Shown here: in pieces, positions 16,887-25,532 of the stretch
Numbering within the stretch: the first letter of the stretch is position 1
Layout: the number at the start of each line of letters is the position of its first letter
From: CAVPFA01 sp963703655
GTDB taxonomy: Bacteria > Actinomycetota > Acidimicrobiia > Acidimicrobiales > Bog-793
Assembly (NCBI GenBank): GCA_963703655.1
Contig: CAVPFA010000005.1
Coordinates: 124,001 to 188,000 of the forward strand
DNA: 64,000 nucleotides
Direction: 5' to 3'
The notes under the pieces: generated by a model
Told to the model about the DNA's origin: nothing
Database searches by the model: none
What the model saw: only the letters and a program-made list of their open reading frames with translations
Made by a program: the position numbers and the translations under genes

Positions 16887-18122
16887 TCAGCCAGATGGCC
16901 GGGTGGCCCCTTTCAGCACCCCGCCCGGCACGGGCGTCGCCGGCAGGTTACGCACGTTGCGCATTGCGAGCAGGGCGGCGACCCCGACTACTCCGAGGCA
17001 ACCTGAGACAAGCAGTACAGGACGTAGCCCGAGGGCGGCAGCCAGCGGAGCAGCCAGAGCCAGGCCTATCGGGAATGCCAGCAGCGAACCGAACCAGTCG
17101 TAGGCCGTCACACGCGCGAGAACAGCCTCGGGGATGTGGCGTTGAATCAGGGTCTGCCAGATTGCGCTGAAACTCGAAAGGCCGATTCCTCCGAGAAAGG
17201 CCGCCACGGCAACAACGGGCACCGGCAGGCGTGCACCCAAAGCAACAGCTGGGAGGGCCAGGCAGGCCGCCAGCGGAAGGCCGAGGCGCAGCGGGCGCTC
17301 AGAGTGGATTCGCCCACTTACGAACCCTCCGACCACCGAGCCGATGCCCATGGCGGTTGCGATCGCTGCCCAGGACTTGGCACCCGAGTAAAAGCGGAGA
17401 CTCGCAACGGGTCCCAGCACGACGTACAAGGCAAACAGCATGTTGAAGATCGAGAAACCCCCCACGAGCTTCCAGTACCAGTCCCGTGACCGGAATTCCT
17501 CCCATCCTTCACGCAGATCCGCAAAGAAACGCTTCCTTTCGCCTCTAGCGAGCGGCACGAATCTCAACATCGCGAGGGTCGCCACGCTCACCCCGTAGGA
17601 GGCGGCGTCGGCGGCGATCGCCCACCCTGGGCCGTCGGCGACCACGAGCACGCCGGCGAGCGCAGGGCCGATGATGTTCGCCGTCGACGAAGCTACTTGC
17701 GACAGCGAGTTGGCTGCCTGGAGGTGGGCATCCTCGACGAGAGCTGGCACGATGGCGGCTGAAGCCGGCATGAACAGGGCGCTCGCCGACCCTTGGACGA
17801 AGACAAGGAGCACGACGACGACAAGAGGCGGCCGTCCGACGAGGAGAACCGCGGCCAGCGCCGCCTCGGCTGCGAACCGTACGACGTCCGAACCGAGTAG
17901 CGCCAAACGTCGGGAAATCCGGTCGGCGACGACCCCGCCCGCCAACAGGAACATCAGCTGGGAGACGGCATACGCGGTGAGCACGAGGCCCAGGTCAGCC
18001 GCCGAATGGGTGAGGCGCAGAATCGCAAACGCAAGCGCTACGGGAACCATCGCGTTTCCGACCTCGGAGATCGTTTGCCCGACGAAGAATAGGCGGAAGT
18101 TCCGCTCCCGCAGCGCTCCCAT
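16887..18122 (-). CDS. MFS transporter (EntS-like, MFS_3 group)
   Basis: Integral membrane exporter of 411 residues with about 12 hydrophobic segments. The N terminus MGALRERNFRLFFVGQTIS and the loop ADRISRRLALLGSDVVR between helices 2 and 3 are typical of the enterobactin-exporter-like subgroup. The substrate cannot be inferred. The gene starts 12 bases after the small HTH gene ends, so the two probably form a regulator-pump unit. It ends convergently with the PPOX gene. Confidence 0.88.
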   Translation of the reverse strand: MGALRERNFRLFFVGQTISEVGNAMVPVALAFAILRLTHSAADLGLVLTAYAVSQLMFLLAGGVVADRISRRLALLGSDVVRFAAEAALAAVLLVGRPPLVVVVLLVFVQGSASALFMPASAAIVPALVEDAHLQAANSLSQVASSTANIIGPALAGVLVVADGPGWAIAADAASYGVSVATLAMLRFVPLARGERKRFFADLREGWEEFRSRDWYWKLVGGFSIFNMLFALYVVLGPVASLRFYSGAKSWAAIATAMGIGSVVGGFVSGRIHSERPLRLGLPLAACLALPAVALGARLPVPVVAVAAFLGGIGLSSFSAIWQTLIQRHIPEAVLARVTAYDWFGSLLAFPIGLALAAPLAAALGLRPVLLVSGCLGVVGVAALLAMRNVRNLPATPVPGGVLKGATRPSG

Positions 18123-18134
18123 GTGGTGATGCTC

Positions 18135-18536
18135 TCAGATGGCGCCGACCCTTCGTGCAGGGATGCTGTCAGCCCCTAGGTCGATGAGGGCGACTCTCAC
18201 CCGTCCGCGATGCCCGGGTTCAGAGGACCTTCGCCCTAGCAATCTCTTCCACTCGGCGGATGAAGCCGGGGCTGCGCCGAAAGCGCGCCCGATCTCGGCA
18301 TAACTTACTCCCTGGGTCCGCAATGCCAGGATCCGCCGTTCGATCGGGCGAAGGATCTGTGGTGGTGGAGCCGGGGGGCGTCCGACAGTGCGAACGCGCG
18401 TGCTCAGCTCCAGGATCTGCTTCACGCTTCGTGGACTACGACGCAGTCGCCAAGCCACCTCAGCGGGATCCACTCCGCGTTCGACCAGTCTCCGCACCAC
18501 TCGTTCAATGGGGCGCAGATTTACTGCCTCGGCCAC
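18135..18536 (-). CDS. Small protein with two tandem helix-turn-helix units
   Basis: A 133-residue basic protein. Two copies of LRPIER each begin a helix-turn-helix-like unit: LRPIERVVRRLVERGVD followed by EVAWRLRRSPRSVKQIL (about 7-43), and LRPIERRILALRTQGVS followed by YAEIGRAFGAAPASSAEW (about 62-95). The second resembles a sigma-70 region 4 or LuxR-type helix-turn-helix. It lies upstream of and in line with the MFS gene and divergent from csoR. A transcriptional role is inferred; I do not recognise a named family. Confidence 0.6.
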   Translation of the reverse strand: MAEAVNLRPIERVVRRLVERGVDPAEVAWRLRRSPRSVKQILELSTRVRTVGRPPAPPPQILRPIERRILALRTQGVSYAEIGRAFGAAPASSAEWKRLLGRRSSEPGHRGRVRVALIDLGADSIPARRVGAI

Positions 18537-18589
18537 GGCTCACCTCCGACGCCCGCAAGGCTACTCGTCTCTTCCAGGCTCGTAGACGT

Positions 18590-18617
18590 ACCCCACCCGG
18601 GGTGGGGTGGCTATACT
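18590..18617 (+). promoter_or_regulatory. Copper operator and promoter of csoR-copA
   Basis: ACCCCACCC-G-GGGTGGGGT (18590-18608) is a perfect 9+9 palindrome with a one-base centre, of the G/C-tract type bound by CsoR repressors. A -10 box TATACT follows at 18612-18617. The only -35 position at 17-bp spacing lies inside the palindrome, so bound repressor would block polymerase. A good ribosome site AGGAGG is found 7 bases before the csoR ATG. Confidence 0.8.
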
Positions 18618-18649
18618 GGGGTGCAGAACACAAGACCAGGAGGTAAGCG

Positions 18650-19069
18650 ATGTACCCCGAGCACAAGCAGAACGCGTTGCTCCGCCTGAAAACCGTCCGC
18701 GGCCACCTCGAGGGAGTCATCGGCATGGTCGAGAACGAGGTCTACTGCCCTGACCTCATGAAGCAGGTCGCCGCCTTGCAGGCATCCCTCGAGCGGGTGA
18801 ACCGCGTTCTTTTGCAGAACCACCTCGAGACCTGCGTCACCGAGGCGATCCAGTCCGGAAAGGGACAGGAGAAGATCAAAGAGCTGATCGAGGCACTGCG
18901 CTTCAACGGCGGGCTGACGGACTTCCGGGGTGCGGAGCCGGAGCGGCGTCCGGACGGCGCAGCAGGCGACAAGCCGGCGAGGACGGCTCGGGCCGGTAAG
19001 CCCAAGGCAGGCAGCGTCACGCCTCGTCGCCAAGGGGGACGGGCGCGTGCCGGGACCTCGACGAGATGA
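18650..19069 (+). CDS. csoR: CsoR copper-sensing repressor
   Basis: All-helical metal-sensing repressor of 139 residues. The Cu(I) ligands of the CsoR family are present at Cys33 (VYCPDLMKQV), His58 and Cys62 (NHLETCV). The fold occupies about residues 1-90. A basic, low-complexity tail of about 45 residues rich in Arg, Gly and Ala follows; C-terminal extensions occur in some actinobacterial CsoRs. Its stop overlaps the copA start (ATGA), so the repressor and the pump are translationally coupled and probably derepressed by copper. Confidence 0.93.
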   Translation: MYPEHKQNALLRLKTVRGHLEGVIGMVENEVYCPDLMKQVAALQASLERVNRVLLQNHLETCVTEAIQSGKGQEKIKELIEALRFNGGLTDFRGAEPERRPDGAAGDKPARTARAGKPKAGSVTPRRQGGRARAGTSTR

Positions 19070-21291
19070 CCAATACCGAGGAGGCTCTCCGGACACGTCG
19101 CGCTCTCAGCATTGAAGGCATGACATGTGCGTCATGCGTTCGGAGCGTCGAGCGAGCGCTTGCAGCCGTGCCTGGCGTCGAAGAGGTGGCAGTCAACTTC
19201 GCCACCGGCCGGGCGGAGGTCACATCCGAGGCGGAGATCGACCTCGAAGACCTGGTCGCTGCCGCTCAGCGCGCCGGCTACGGGGCGAGCTCGCTCGACG
19301 GACGGGAACCGGACGCGGCCGGGCCAGGCGGCGAGCGCCGGGCGCGGGCCCGCGCCGAAGTGAGAGGCCGGACCAGACAGCTCGCCGTCGCCGGTGGGCT
19401 CTCGGCTGGTGTCGTCGTCGTCGCCTACGGCTTCGGTACGACCGGCTGGTCAAACTGGGCCCAGCTCGCCATGACCGCGCCCGTCTGGGCGTGGGTGGGT
19501 TGGATGTTCCACCGGGGCGCCCTCAATGCCGCCCGACACGGGAAAGCCAACATGGACACCCTCGTTTCCCTCGGCTCCACGGTGGCGTTTGCATATTCGG
19601 TGATCGTAACGGCGTCCTTCTCCCGCCTACCGACCTACTACGACACCGCCGCCCTCATCGTCACGCTCATCGCCGCCGGCAAGCTCCTAGAGATGATCGC
19701 CCGCGGCAAGGCGAGCGAGGCCATCGAGGCGCTCGCCGGCCTCCAGCCCCGGGTCGCGCACAAGCTCGAGTCGTCCGAGAGCGACCGGTACGTCGACATC
19801 GACGTCGCGGATGCCGTGGTTGGCGACCTTCTTCTCGTCCTTCCGGGCGAGCGCGTCCCTATCGACGCAGAGATCGTCGCCGGCTCGGGCACCCTCGACG
19901 AGTCGATGCTCACCGGCGAGTCGATGCCGGCGTCGAAGTCGATCGGCGACGAGGTGATAGGCGGGACGGTGAACGGACCGACTCCGCTTCGAGTACGGGT
20001 ACGACGCACCGGTTCCGAGACGCTGCTAGCCCAGATCATGGTTCTCGTCGACGAGGCGCAGACCGACAAGCCCCCCGTCCAACGTCTCGCGGACCGGATC
20101 TCCTCCATCTTCGTGCCGGCGATCATCGCCATCTCGATCCTCACCTTTCTCGGCTGGCTTCTCGCCGGCCACGACGTCGCACGGGCGATCATTCCCGCTG
20201 TGGCGGTGCTCGTGGTGGCCTGCCCGTGCGCGCTCGGACTTGCCACACCGGTCGCGACGATGGTCGCCTCGGGTCGAGGCGCGCAGCTGGGTCTTTTGAT
20301 CCGTGGCGGGGACACCTTGGAAAGGGTGCACGCCCTCCGAACGGTGGTGCTCGACAAGACCGGCACGCTGACCGCCGGCGCGCCACGCGTCGTCGACTTG
20401 GAGGCGGTCGGTGCCTGGCCGCTGGCCGAGGTGCTCGCAATGGCGGCGTCGGTCGAGCGGGTGAGCGAGCATCCCCTGGGCCGGGCCATTGTCGTGGCGT
20501 CGGACGAAGTCGGAGGTCCGGCCTTTGTCGCCGAGGAAGTCGAGGCAATACCGGGCGGGGGGGTACGCGGCTGGGTCGACGGCCAGCACGTGCTGGTGGG
20601 TTCGCCGGCCTGGATCGCGGAGCAGGGCGCTGATCTGAGCGCGGTCGAGCCCGTCATCGAGTCGCTCTCGTCGAAAGGGCGTACCGTGGTCGCCGTCGCG
20701 GTCAGCGGGGACGTGCGGCTTCTTCTCGGCCTCGCCGACCCGCTTCGTCCTGACGCCGCCGCGGGGGTTGCGCGACTGTCGGCGCTCGGCCTGAGGGTCG
20801 TGCTCGCCACCGGCGACAACCGCCAGACTGCAGCGCTGGTGGCGCGAGAGGTCGGCATCACCGACTGGGAGGGCGAGCTCCGCCCGGCCGACAAGGCGGC
20901 GCTCGTCCGGCGGCTGCAGGGCGACGGCCCGGTGGCCATGGTCGGCGACGGTGTGAACGACGCCCCGGCTCTCGCCACCGCCGACATCGGCATCGCCATC
21001 GGGTCCGGGAGCGGAGTCGCAATGGCTGCCTCGGCGATCACCCTCGTCCAAGGCGACGTCGGGGCGGTCGCCGACGGCATCGCCCTCTCGAGAGCCACGC
21101 TCCGAAACATTCGCCAGAATCTCGCCTGGGCGTTCGGCTACAACCTCGCCCTCGTCCCGCTCGCCGTCGCCAACGTCCTTCCCCCAGTTTTCGCCGCCCT
21201 TGCCATGGCGACGAGCTCGGTGAGCGTGGTGACGAACGCGCTGCGATTGCGGCGCTTCCACAGGACGAGCCCGCCTATCATGCCCTCGTGA
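19066..21291 (+). CDS. copA: Copper-exporting P1B-type ATPase
   Basis: Cu(I) efflux ATPase of 741 residues in the cytoplasmic membrane. One N-terminal heavy-metal-associated domain carries GMTCASC (Cys21, Cys24). The transmembrane metal site is CPC (Cys386 and Cys388). The phosphorylation motif DKTGT starts at Asp430, the HP motif appears in SEHPLGRAI, and GDGVNDAPAL forms the hinge. CsoR upstream and the palindromic operator make copper the expected substrate. The stop overlaps the start of the MetE-like gene. Confidence 0.95.
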   Translation: MTNTEEALRTRRALSIEGMTCASCVRSVERALAAVPGVEEVAVNFATGRAEVTSEAEIDLEDLVAAAQRAGYGASSLDGREPDAAGPGGERRARARAEVRGRTRQLAVAGGLSAGVVVVAYGFGTTGWSNWAQLAMTAPVWAWVGWMFHRGALNAARHGKANMDTLVSLGSTVAFAYSVIVTASFSRLPTYYDTAALIVTLIAAGKLLEMIARGKASEAIEALAGLQPRVAHKLESSESDRYVDIDVADAVVGDLLLVLPGERVPIDAEIVAGSGTLDESMLTGESMPASKSIGDEVIGGTVNGPTPLRVRVRRTGSETLLAQIMVLVDEAQTDKPPVQRLADRISSIFVPAIIAISILTFLGWLLAGHDVARAIIPAVAVLVVACPCALGLATPVATMVASGRGAQLGLLIRGGDTLERVHALRTVVLDKTGTLTAGAPRVVDLEAVGAWPLAEVLAMAASVERVSEHPLGRAIVVASDEVGGPAFVAEEVEAIPGGGVRGWVDGQHVLVGSPAWIAEQGADLSAVEPVIESLSSKGRTVVAVAVSGDVRLLLGLADPLRPDAAAGVARLSALGLRVVLATGDNRQTAALVAREVGITDWEGELRPADKAALVRRLQGDGPVAMVGDGVNDAPALATADIGIAIGSGSGVAMAASAITLVQGDVGAVADGIALSRATLRNIRQNLAWAFGYNLALVPLAVANVLPPVFAALAMATSSVSVVTNALRLRRFHRTSPPIMPS

Positions 21292-22415
21292 CGGTGACCG
21301 CCCGCGTCGAGCACGTGGGCTCGCTTCTGCGCCCTCCCGAGCTCCTCCAAGCTCGTCGAGCCCACTCGGCCGGCAAGCTCGACGAGTCGGCGTTCAAGCA
21401 GATAGAGGACAGTGCCGTTCGCGAGGTCGTGGCGCTGCAGGAGGAAGTGGGCTGTCCGGTCGTGACCGACGGCGAGCAACGCCGAGAGTCGTTCCAGAGC
21501 GAGCTCACGGCTGCGACGTTTGGCTTCCAGGGCGTGGAGATCGACGCGTGGCTGTGGGGGACGTGGTATTCGGACGTCGTCGGCGATCTCACGATCGAGC
21601 GGCCTGCCGGGTTGGCCGTGGTCGAGCCGATGCGTCGGCACAGGAACCTCGCGGCTGAAGAGTTCACCTACTTGCGCGCGGTCACGAGTCGGGTCGGCAA
21701 GGTGACGCTCCCGAGCCCCACCCTGTTGTCCAACCTGTGGTCAGCCGAGCTGTCGCGCGACGCCTATCCGACGCTGGACGATTTCATGGAAGATGTCGTC
21801 GCGATCCTGAGCGACGAGGTGCGCGAGCTGCGGCGCCTCGGATGTACCTACGTGCAGATCGACGCCCCGCATTACCCGCTTCTCGTCGACCCGACCTGGC
21901 GCGCCTTCTACGAGGCACGCGGGTGGAGCCTTGATCGCTGGCTCTCCTACGGCATCGAGCTGGACAACGCCGTCATCAGCGCGGCGAGCGGGATGACCGT
22001 CGGCTTCCATCTCTGCCGCGGCAACCAGGGCAGTCGCTGGCTGGTCTCCGGCGGCTACGACGCGATCGCTCGGCCGGTCTTCGGCAAGGTCCGAGCCGAC
22101 CGGCTGCTCCTCGAGTACGACGACGAACGCTCGGGAGACTTCGATCCCCTGCGCCTCGTGCCAGATGACAAGGTGGTCGCGCTGGGACTGGTCACAACTA
22201 AGACACCTGCGCTCGAGCAGGTCTCAGATCTCCTCGCGCGTGTGGACGATGCCGCCTCGCTGATCGATCGTGAGCGGCTCGCAGTCTGCACCCAGTGCGG
22301 TTTCTCGACCTCGGTGATGGGCAACGCCCTGTCCATCGACGACGAGCGCAGCAAGCTCGCTCTTCTCGTGGAGGTTGCTCGATCGGCCTTCGGCGACACC
22401 GGCGCCTCCGCCTGA
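21288..22415 (+). CDS. Cobalamin-independent methionine synthase (MetE C-terminal)-like protein
   Basis: A 375-residue (beta/alpha)8 protein of the MetE C-terminal/UROD-like superfamily. The substrate region reads VEHVGSLLRPPELL, and zinc-type ligands are visible in GFHLCRGN and CTQCGF. The family includes YxjG/YxjH-like proteins and epoxyalkane:coenzyme M transferases, so a methyl or alkyl transfer to a thiol is likely, but full-length MetE activity is not, because the N-terminal half is missing. The GTG start overlaps the copA stop; coexpression with copper export is implied but may be incidental. Confidence 0.75.
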   Translation: MTVTARVEHVGSLLRPPELLQARRAHSAGKLDESAFKQIEDSAVREVVALQEEVGCPVVTDGEQRRESFQSELTAATFGFQGVEIDAWLWGTWYSDVVGDLTIERPAGLAVVEPMRRHRNLAAEEFTYLRAVTSRVGKVTLPSPTLLSNLWSAELSRDAYPTLDDFMEDVVAILSDEVRELRRLGCTYVQIDAPHYPLLVDPTWRAFYEARGWSLDRWLSYGIELDNAVISAASGMTVGFHLCRGNQGSRWLVSGGYDAIARPVFGKVRADRLLLEYDDERSGDFDPLRLVPDDKVVALGLVTTKTPALEQVSDLLARVDDAASLIDRERLAVCTQCGFSTSVMGNALSIDDERSKLALLVEVARSAFGDTGASA

Positions 22416-22479
22416 GCCACCAGATCCCCCGGATGTGACTAGCTGGCTCGCCGGCTACGCCCTCTCCTAAGCTGGGCCA

Positions 22480-23082
22480 GTGGCGCTCTACCTGAGTGGG
22501 GAACCAGAGGCGGACCGGCTGATCTCCAAAGACCCCCTCGCCCTGCTGATCGGCATGGTCCTCGATCAGCAGGTCCCGCTCGAGAAGGCCTTCTCCGGTC
22601 CCTGGTTGCTGAGCCAGCGCCTCGGCTCCGAGCTCGACGCCGCCAAGATCGCCGCCATGCCGCCGGAGGAGTTCGCCGCCTTGTTCATCGAGAGACCGGC
22701 CCTCCATCGCTTCCCGGGATCGATGGCCGCCCGCGTACAGGACCTGTGTCGAGTGCTAGTCCGGGACTATCACGGGAGTGCGGCTACGGTCTGGACCACC
22801 GCGTCGACCGGCGAGGAATTGTTCGAGCGGGTCAAGGCGCTTCCCGGCTTCGGCGAGCACAAGGCCCGGATCTTCGTCGCGCTGCTCGGCAAGCAGCTCG
22901 GGGTGCGGCCCCCCGGCTGGGAGAAAGCGGCCGGCCCGTTCGGCCAGCCAGGATCGCTGGCGTCTGTCGCAGACATCGACAGCCCCGACACCCTGCTCGC
23001 CGTTCGCGAGCACAAGCGCTCGATGAAGATCGCCGCCAAGAAAGCAGCTTCTCCTGGACGAGCGCGCCAGCGGCGCTCTTAA
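22480..23082 (+). CDS. HhH-GPD-type base-excision repair-like protein
   Basis: A 200-residue protein starting at GTG. It has an HhH-GPD arrangement: LLIGMVLDQQVPLEKAF near the N terminus and the hairpin LPGFGEHKARIFVALLGKQ near residues 125-143. It matches an actinobacterial group of conserved HhH-GPD proteins. No clear Fe-S cysteines or catalytic lysine can be assigned, so glycosylase activity is uncertain. It ends 8 bases before the next SDR. Confidence 0.7.
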   Translation: MALYLSGEPEADRLISKDPLALLIGMVLDQQVPLEKAFSGPWLLSQRLGSELDAAKIAAMPPEEFAALFIERPALHRFPGSMAARVQDLCRVLVRDYHGSAATVWTTASTGEELFERVKALPGFGEHKARIFVALLGKQLGVRPPGWEKAAGPFGQPGSLASVADIDSPDTLLAVREHKRSMKIAAKKAASPGRARQRRS

Positions 23083-23089
23083 CCGGATC

Positions 23090-23962
23090 GTGGCCCTAAA
23101 GAGCACGAGCCGATCGCGACAGACGGGCGGCTCCGTGAACAGAGGCGTCGCCCTCGTGACCGGTGCCGCCCGCGGGATGGGCGCGTCGGTTGCCGGTCGA
23201 CTGAGTCGTGACGGCTTTGACATAGCCGCTCTCGACGTCAACTCGAGCCGATCGACGGTGGAAACGGTCACCGCAGCCGGGGCCGGCGCGGCCGAGTACC
23301 GTTGCGACCTGCGCGACTGGGACGGCGTCGGGCGCGTTGTCGAGGAGGTCGAGCAGCGCCAAGGCCCGATATCGGTGCTGGCCTCGGTGGCTGGGGTCTG
23401 GGAGAGCGTCGGTTTCCTTGAGCTCGATCTCGCAGCCTGGCGCCGCGTCGTCGACGTCAACCTGACGGGCTCGTTCTGCGTCGCGCGGGCGGTGGCCGAG
23501 CGCATGGTGGTTCGTCGCGCCGGGTCGATTGTCTGCGTGGCGTCCAACGCCGCTTTCATGGCGTGGCAAGGCGGTGCCCATTACTCGGCCTCAAAGGCGG
23601 GCCTGGTGGGGCTGGTGAAGGGAATGGCACTCGAGCTCGGTCCGCACGGGATCCGGGTCAACGCTGTCTGCCCCGGCACGGTGAGGACACCGGCCAACGC
23701 TGAGGAGCTCGACCTTCCGGGAGTCGAGGCGGGTCAGGCCGCGGCGTGTCCTCTCGGCCGGATCGGTGCGGCCGACGACATCGCCGAGGCGGTCGCGTTT
23801 CTCGCCGACAACGAGAGGGCGGCGTGGATCACCGGCGTCAGCCTCCTCGTTGACGGCGGCTTCGGTACCCATGGCGAGGGCGCCGACTTCGGGGGGTTCT
23901 CGACCTCCGTGGTCGATTTCTCCGCCGGCGCGAGGCTCGGGACGGGGATCGAAGAATCTTGA
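23090..23962 (+). CDS. SDR-family dehydrogenase/reductase
   Basis: Classical short-chain dehydrogenase, up to 290 residues from the GTG at 23090. The cofactor motif TGAARGMGAS is followed by the acidic LDVNSSR, favouring NAD. The active site YSASKAGLVGLVKG and GIRVNAVCPGTVRTPA are intact. A second GTG about 14 codons in could be the true start, because the conserved fold begins there. The tail after DGGFGTHGEG is longer than usual. It lies next to the sugar-catabolism operon and could oxidise a sugar or sugar acid, but that is inference. Confidence 0.82.
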   Translation: MALKSTSRSRQTGGSVNRGVALVTGAARGMGASVAGRLSRDGFDIAALDVNSSRSTVETVTAAGAGAAEYRCDLRDWDGVGRVVEEVEQRQGPISVLASVAGVWESVGFLELDLAAWRRVVDVNLTGSFCVARAVAERMVVRRAGSIVCVASNAAFMAWQGGAHYSASKAGLVGLVKGMALELGPHGIRVNAVCPGTVRTPANAEELDLPGVEAGQAAACPLGRIGAADDIAEAVAFLADNERAAWITGVSLLVDGGFGTHGEGADFGGFSTSVVDFSAGARLGTGIEES

Positions 23963-24037
23963 GGCCAGCGGGGGCGACTCCCGATCATCGCAAGGCTGTC
24001 CGGAATTGCTGCGAACCAAGGAGGCCAGGTCACAAGG

Positions 24038-24652
24038 ATGCTGATCTACATCGAATACATCAGCCGCAGGCCCAATATCTCACTTTCGCATTTCCACGCC
24101 ATCGCACAGCTCGGCCAGGATGGCTGGGCAGGTCAGTACGGAGCTGATCGGCTGCTGCTGCACCTGGGCCGGACGTGGAGGATCGGCCCGGAGCCGGAGT
24201 ACGTGGCGGTGTGGTTCACGCCCGACAGCGGGACTGATCGGCTCGACGACTGGGAACGGGCCTTTGCGACCGGTGAGGCGGATGCCTTCGAGAAACCGAT
24301 GGAGATCGCTGCCCGCCTCGACGCCGCCGGATGCTACGAGCCGCTCCTGGACCCGGAGCCGCATCGCGGCGGTCGCTATTACGTGGAGTATTTCGACCTC
24401 GAGCCAGGTGCGTCGCGCAAGGACGTGTCCGCCTTCTACGACAAGCGCCGGCAGGACAACGGTCTGTTGTTGCCGGTGCTCGTGGACCGGATCGGTCACC
24501 TCGGTCCCGAGCCACGGGGGCTCGCGTTTTGGGTGCTGCCCGACTACGGCACGCTGGGGACGCTCGCTCGCGAATTCGAGGGAGCTGACCGTCCGCCGGT
24601 CCGTCTCGTGACCGCAGGCCTCTACGCGGAGCTTGGCCAAGAGGTGCTCTGA
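24038..24652 (+). CDS. Unknown protein with two related alpha/beta halves
   Basis: A 204-residue soluble protein with a strong ribosome site (AAGGAGG) upstream. I do not recognise it. The two halves look alike: IYIEYISRRPNISLSHFHAI against RYYVEYFDLEPGASRKDVSA; both continue with a stretch containing GPEP (IGPEPEYVAVWFTPD, LGPEPRGLAFWVLPD) and end in a helix followed by AGCYEPL or AGLYAEL. This pattern suggests two fused ferredoxin-like (dimeric alpha-beta barrel) units, as in small enzymes of ring or sugar metabolism. It stands between an SDR and, convergently, the IclR gene of the sugar operon. Confidence 0.65.
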   Translation: MLIYIEYISRRPNISLSHFHAIAQLGQDGWAGQYGADRLLLHLGRTWRIGPEPEYVAVWFTPDSGTDRLDDWERAFATGEADAFEKPMEIAARLDAAGCYEPLLDPEPHRGGRYYVEYFDLEPGASRKDVSAFYDKRRQDNGLLLPVLVDRIGHLGPEPRGLAFWVLPDYGTLGTLAREFEGADRPPVRLVTAGLYAELGQEVL

Positions 24653-24679
24653 GGCACCGCCGGCCAAGGCACCGATGGG

Positions 24680-25501
24680 TCAGCGGGCGGCGGAGCCGGC
24701 CGAATTGCCCGGGATGTCCAAGCCGTAGCCGAGCAAGCCCGATACCTCAGCGGCCGCAGCCACCATGAGCTTGCGCAGCTCGTCGGACTCGCGGCCGAGA
24801 ATCGCCGGCCGGACACCGCTTATCGACAGCGCGGCGCGAATCCCGCCGGTGTGGTCGAAGATCGGGGTGCCGAGGGCGGCGATGCCCACCGTCACGTCCT
24901 CGTCGCTCACGGCGTAGCCCTTCGCTCGCACCTCGGCGAGGGCGCGATTGACGGCGGTCGGAGACGACGGAGTTCTCGGCGTGAGCGAGACGAGATCGAC
25001 GCGCCGGACGTAGTCCATCTGCACTTCCTTGGGCTGGTACGCGAGGAGAACCCTTGGAGCGGCGCCTACGTGCAAGGGCAACGATCCGCCGAGCCCGAGC
25101 GCCAGCGCCTGAACGTGCTTGCCGTTCAGTCGCTCGATGCAGACGGCGACGTCGTCCCGCCTCACGCAGAGGAAGACCGTCTCCTCGGTCTTCTCGTGGA
25201 TGCGCTCCATGACGGGAAGTGCGAGCTGGCGTTCGTCGAAGCGCTGCGCGACACGGCTTCCCAGCTGGAACAGCTTCAGACCGAGCCGGTGAGTTCCACG
25301 GCGACTACCCGGCTCGACGAGCTCGGTGGTCGAGAGGCTGGCGAGCAGGCGGTAAACGCTCGAACGGGGCTCGCCCAGAAGTTCGGCCAGCTCGGCAGCG
25401 GTCAGCTCGCCGTTCGCCGCGATGTGATCGAGCGCCTCCGCCGCTTTGGAGACAGTTTGGACCGGGTTGTCACGTTGGCCCGTCGATCTCGTCGGGCTCA
25501 T
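24680..25501 (-). CDS. IclR-family transcriptional regulator
   Basis: A 273-residue regulator with an N-terminal winged helix (LTAAELAELLGEPRSSVYRLLASL, about 34-57) and a C-terminal effector-binding domain (LALPVMERIHEKTEETVFLCV; GYAVSDEDVTVGIAALGTPIFDHTG given in two overlapping pieces by GYAVSDEDVTVG and ALGTPIFDHTGG). It is the last gene of the minus-strand sugar operon, 31 bases after the transketolase C-subunit gene, and is the natural candidate to control the operon and the divergent dehydratase gene, with a pathway metabolite as ligand. Confidence 0.9.
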   Translation of the reverse strand: MSPTRSTGQRDNPVQTVSKAAEALDHIAANGELTAAELAELLGEPRSSVYRLLASLSTTELVEPGSRRGTHRLGLKLFQLGSRVAQRFDERQLALPVMERIHEKTEETVFLCVRRDDVAVCIERLNGKHVQALALGLGGSLPLHVGAAPRVLLAYQPKEVQMDYVRRVDLVSLTPRTPSSPTAVNRALAEVRAKGYAVSDEDVTVGIAALGTPIFDHTGGIRAALSISGVRPAILGRESDELRKLMVAAAAEVSGLLGYGLDIPGNSAGSAAR

Positions 25502-25532
25502 CTCGAGGCCGCTCTTCGCGCGCGTCGCATGC

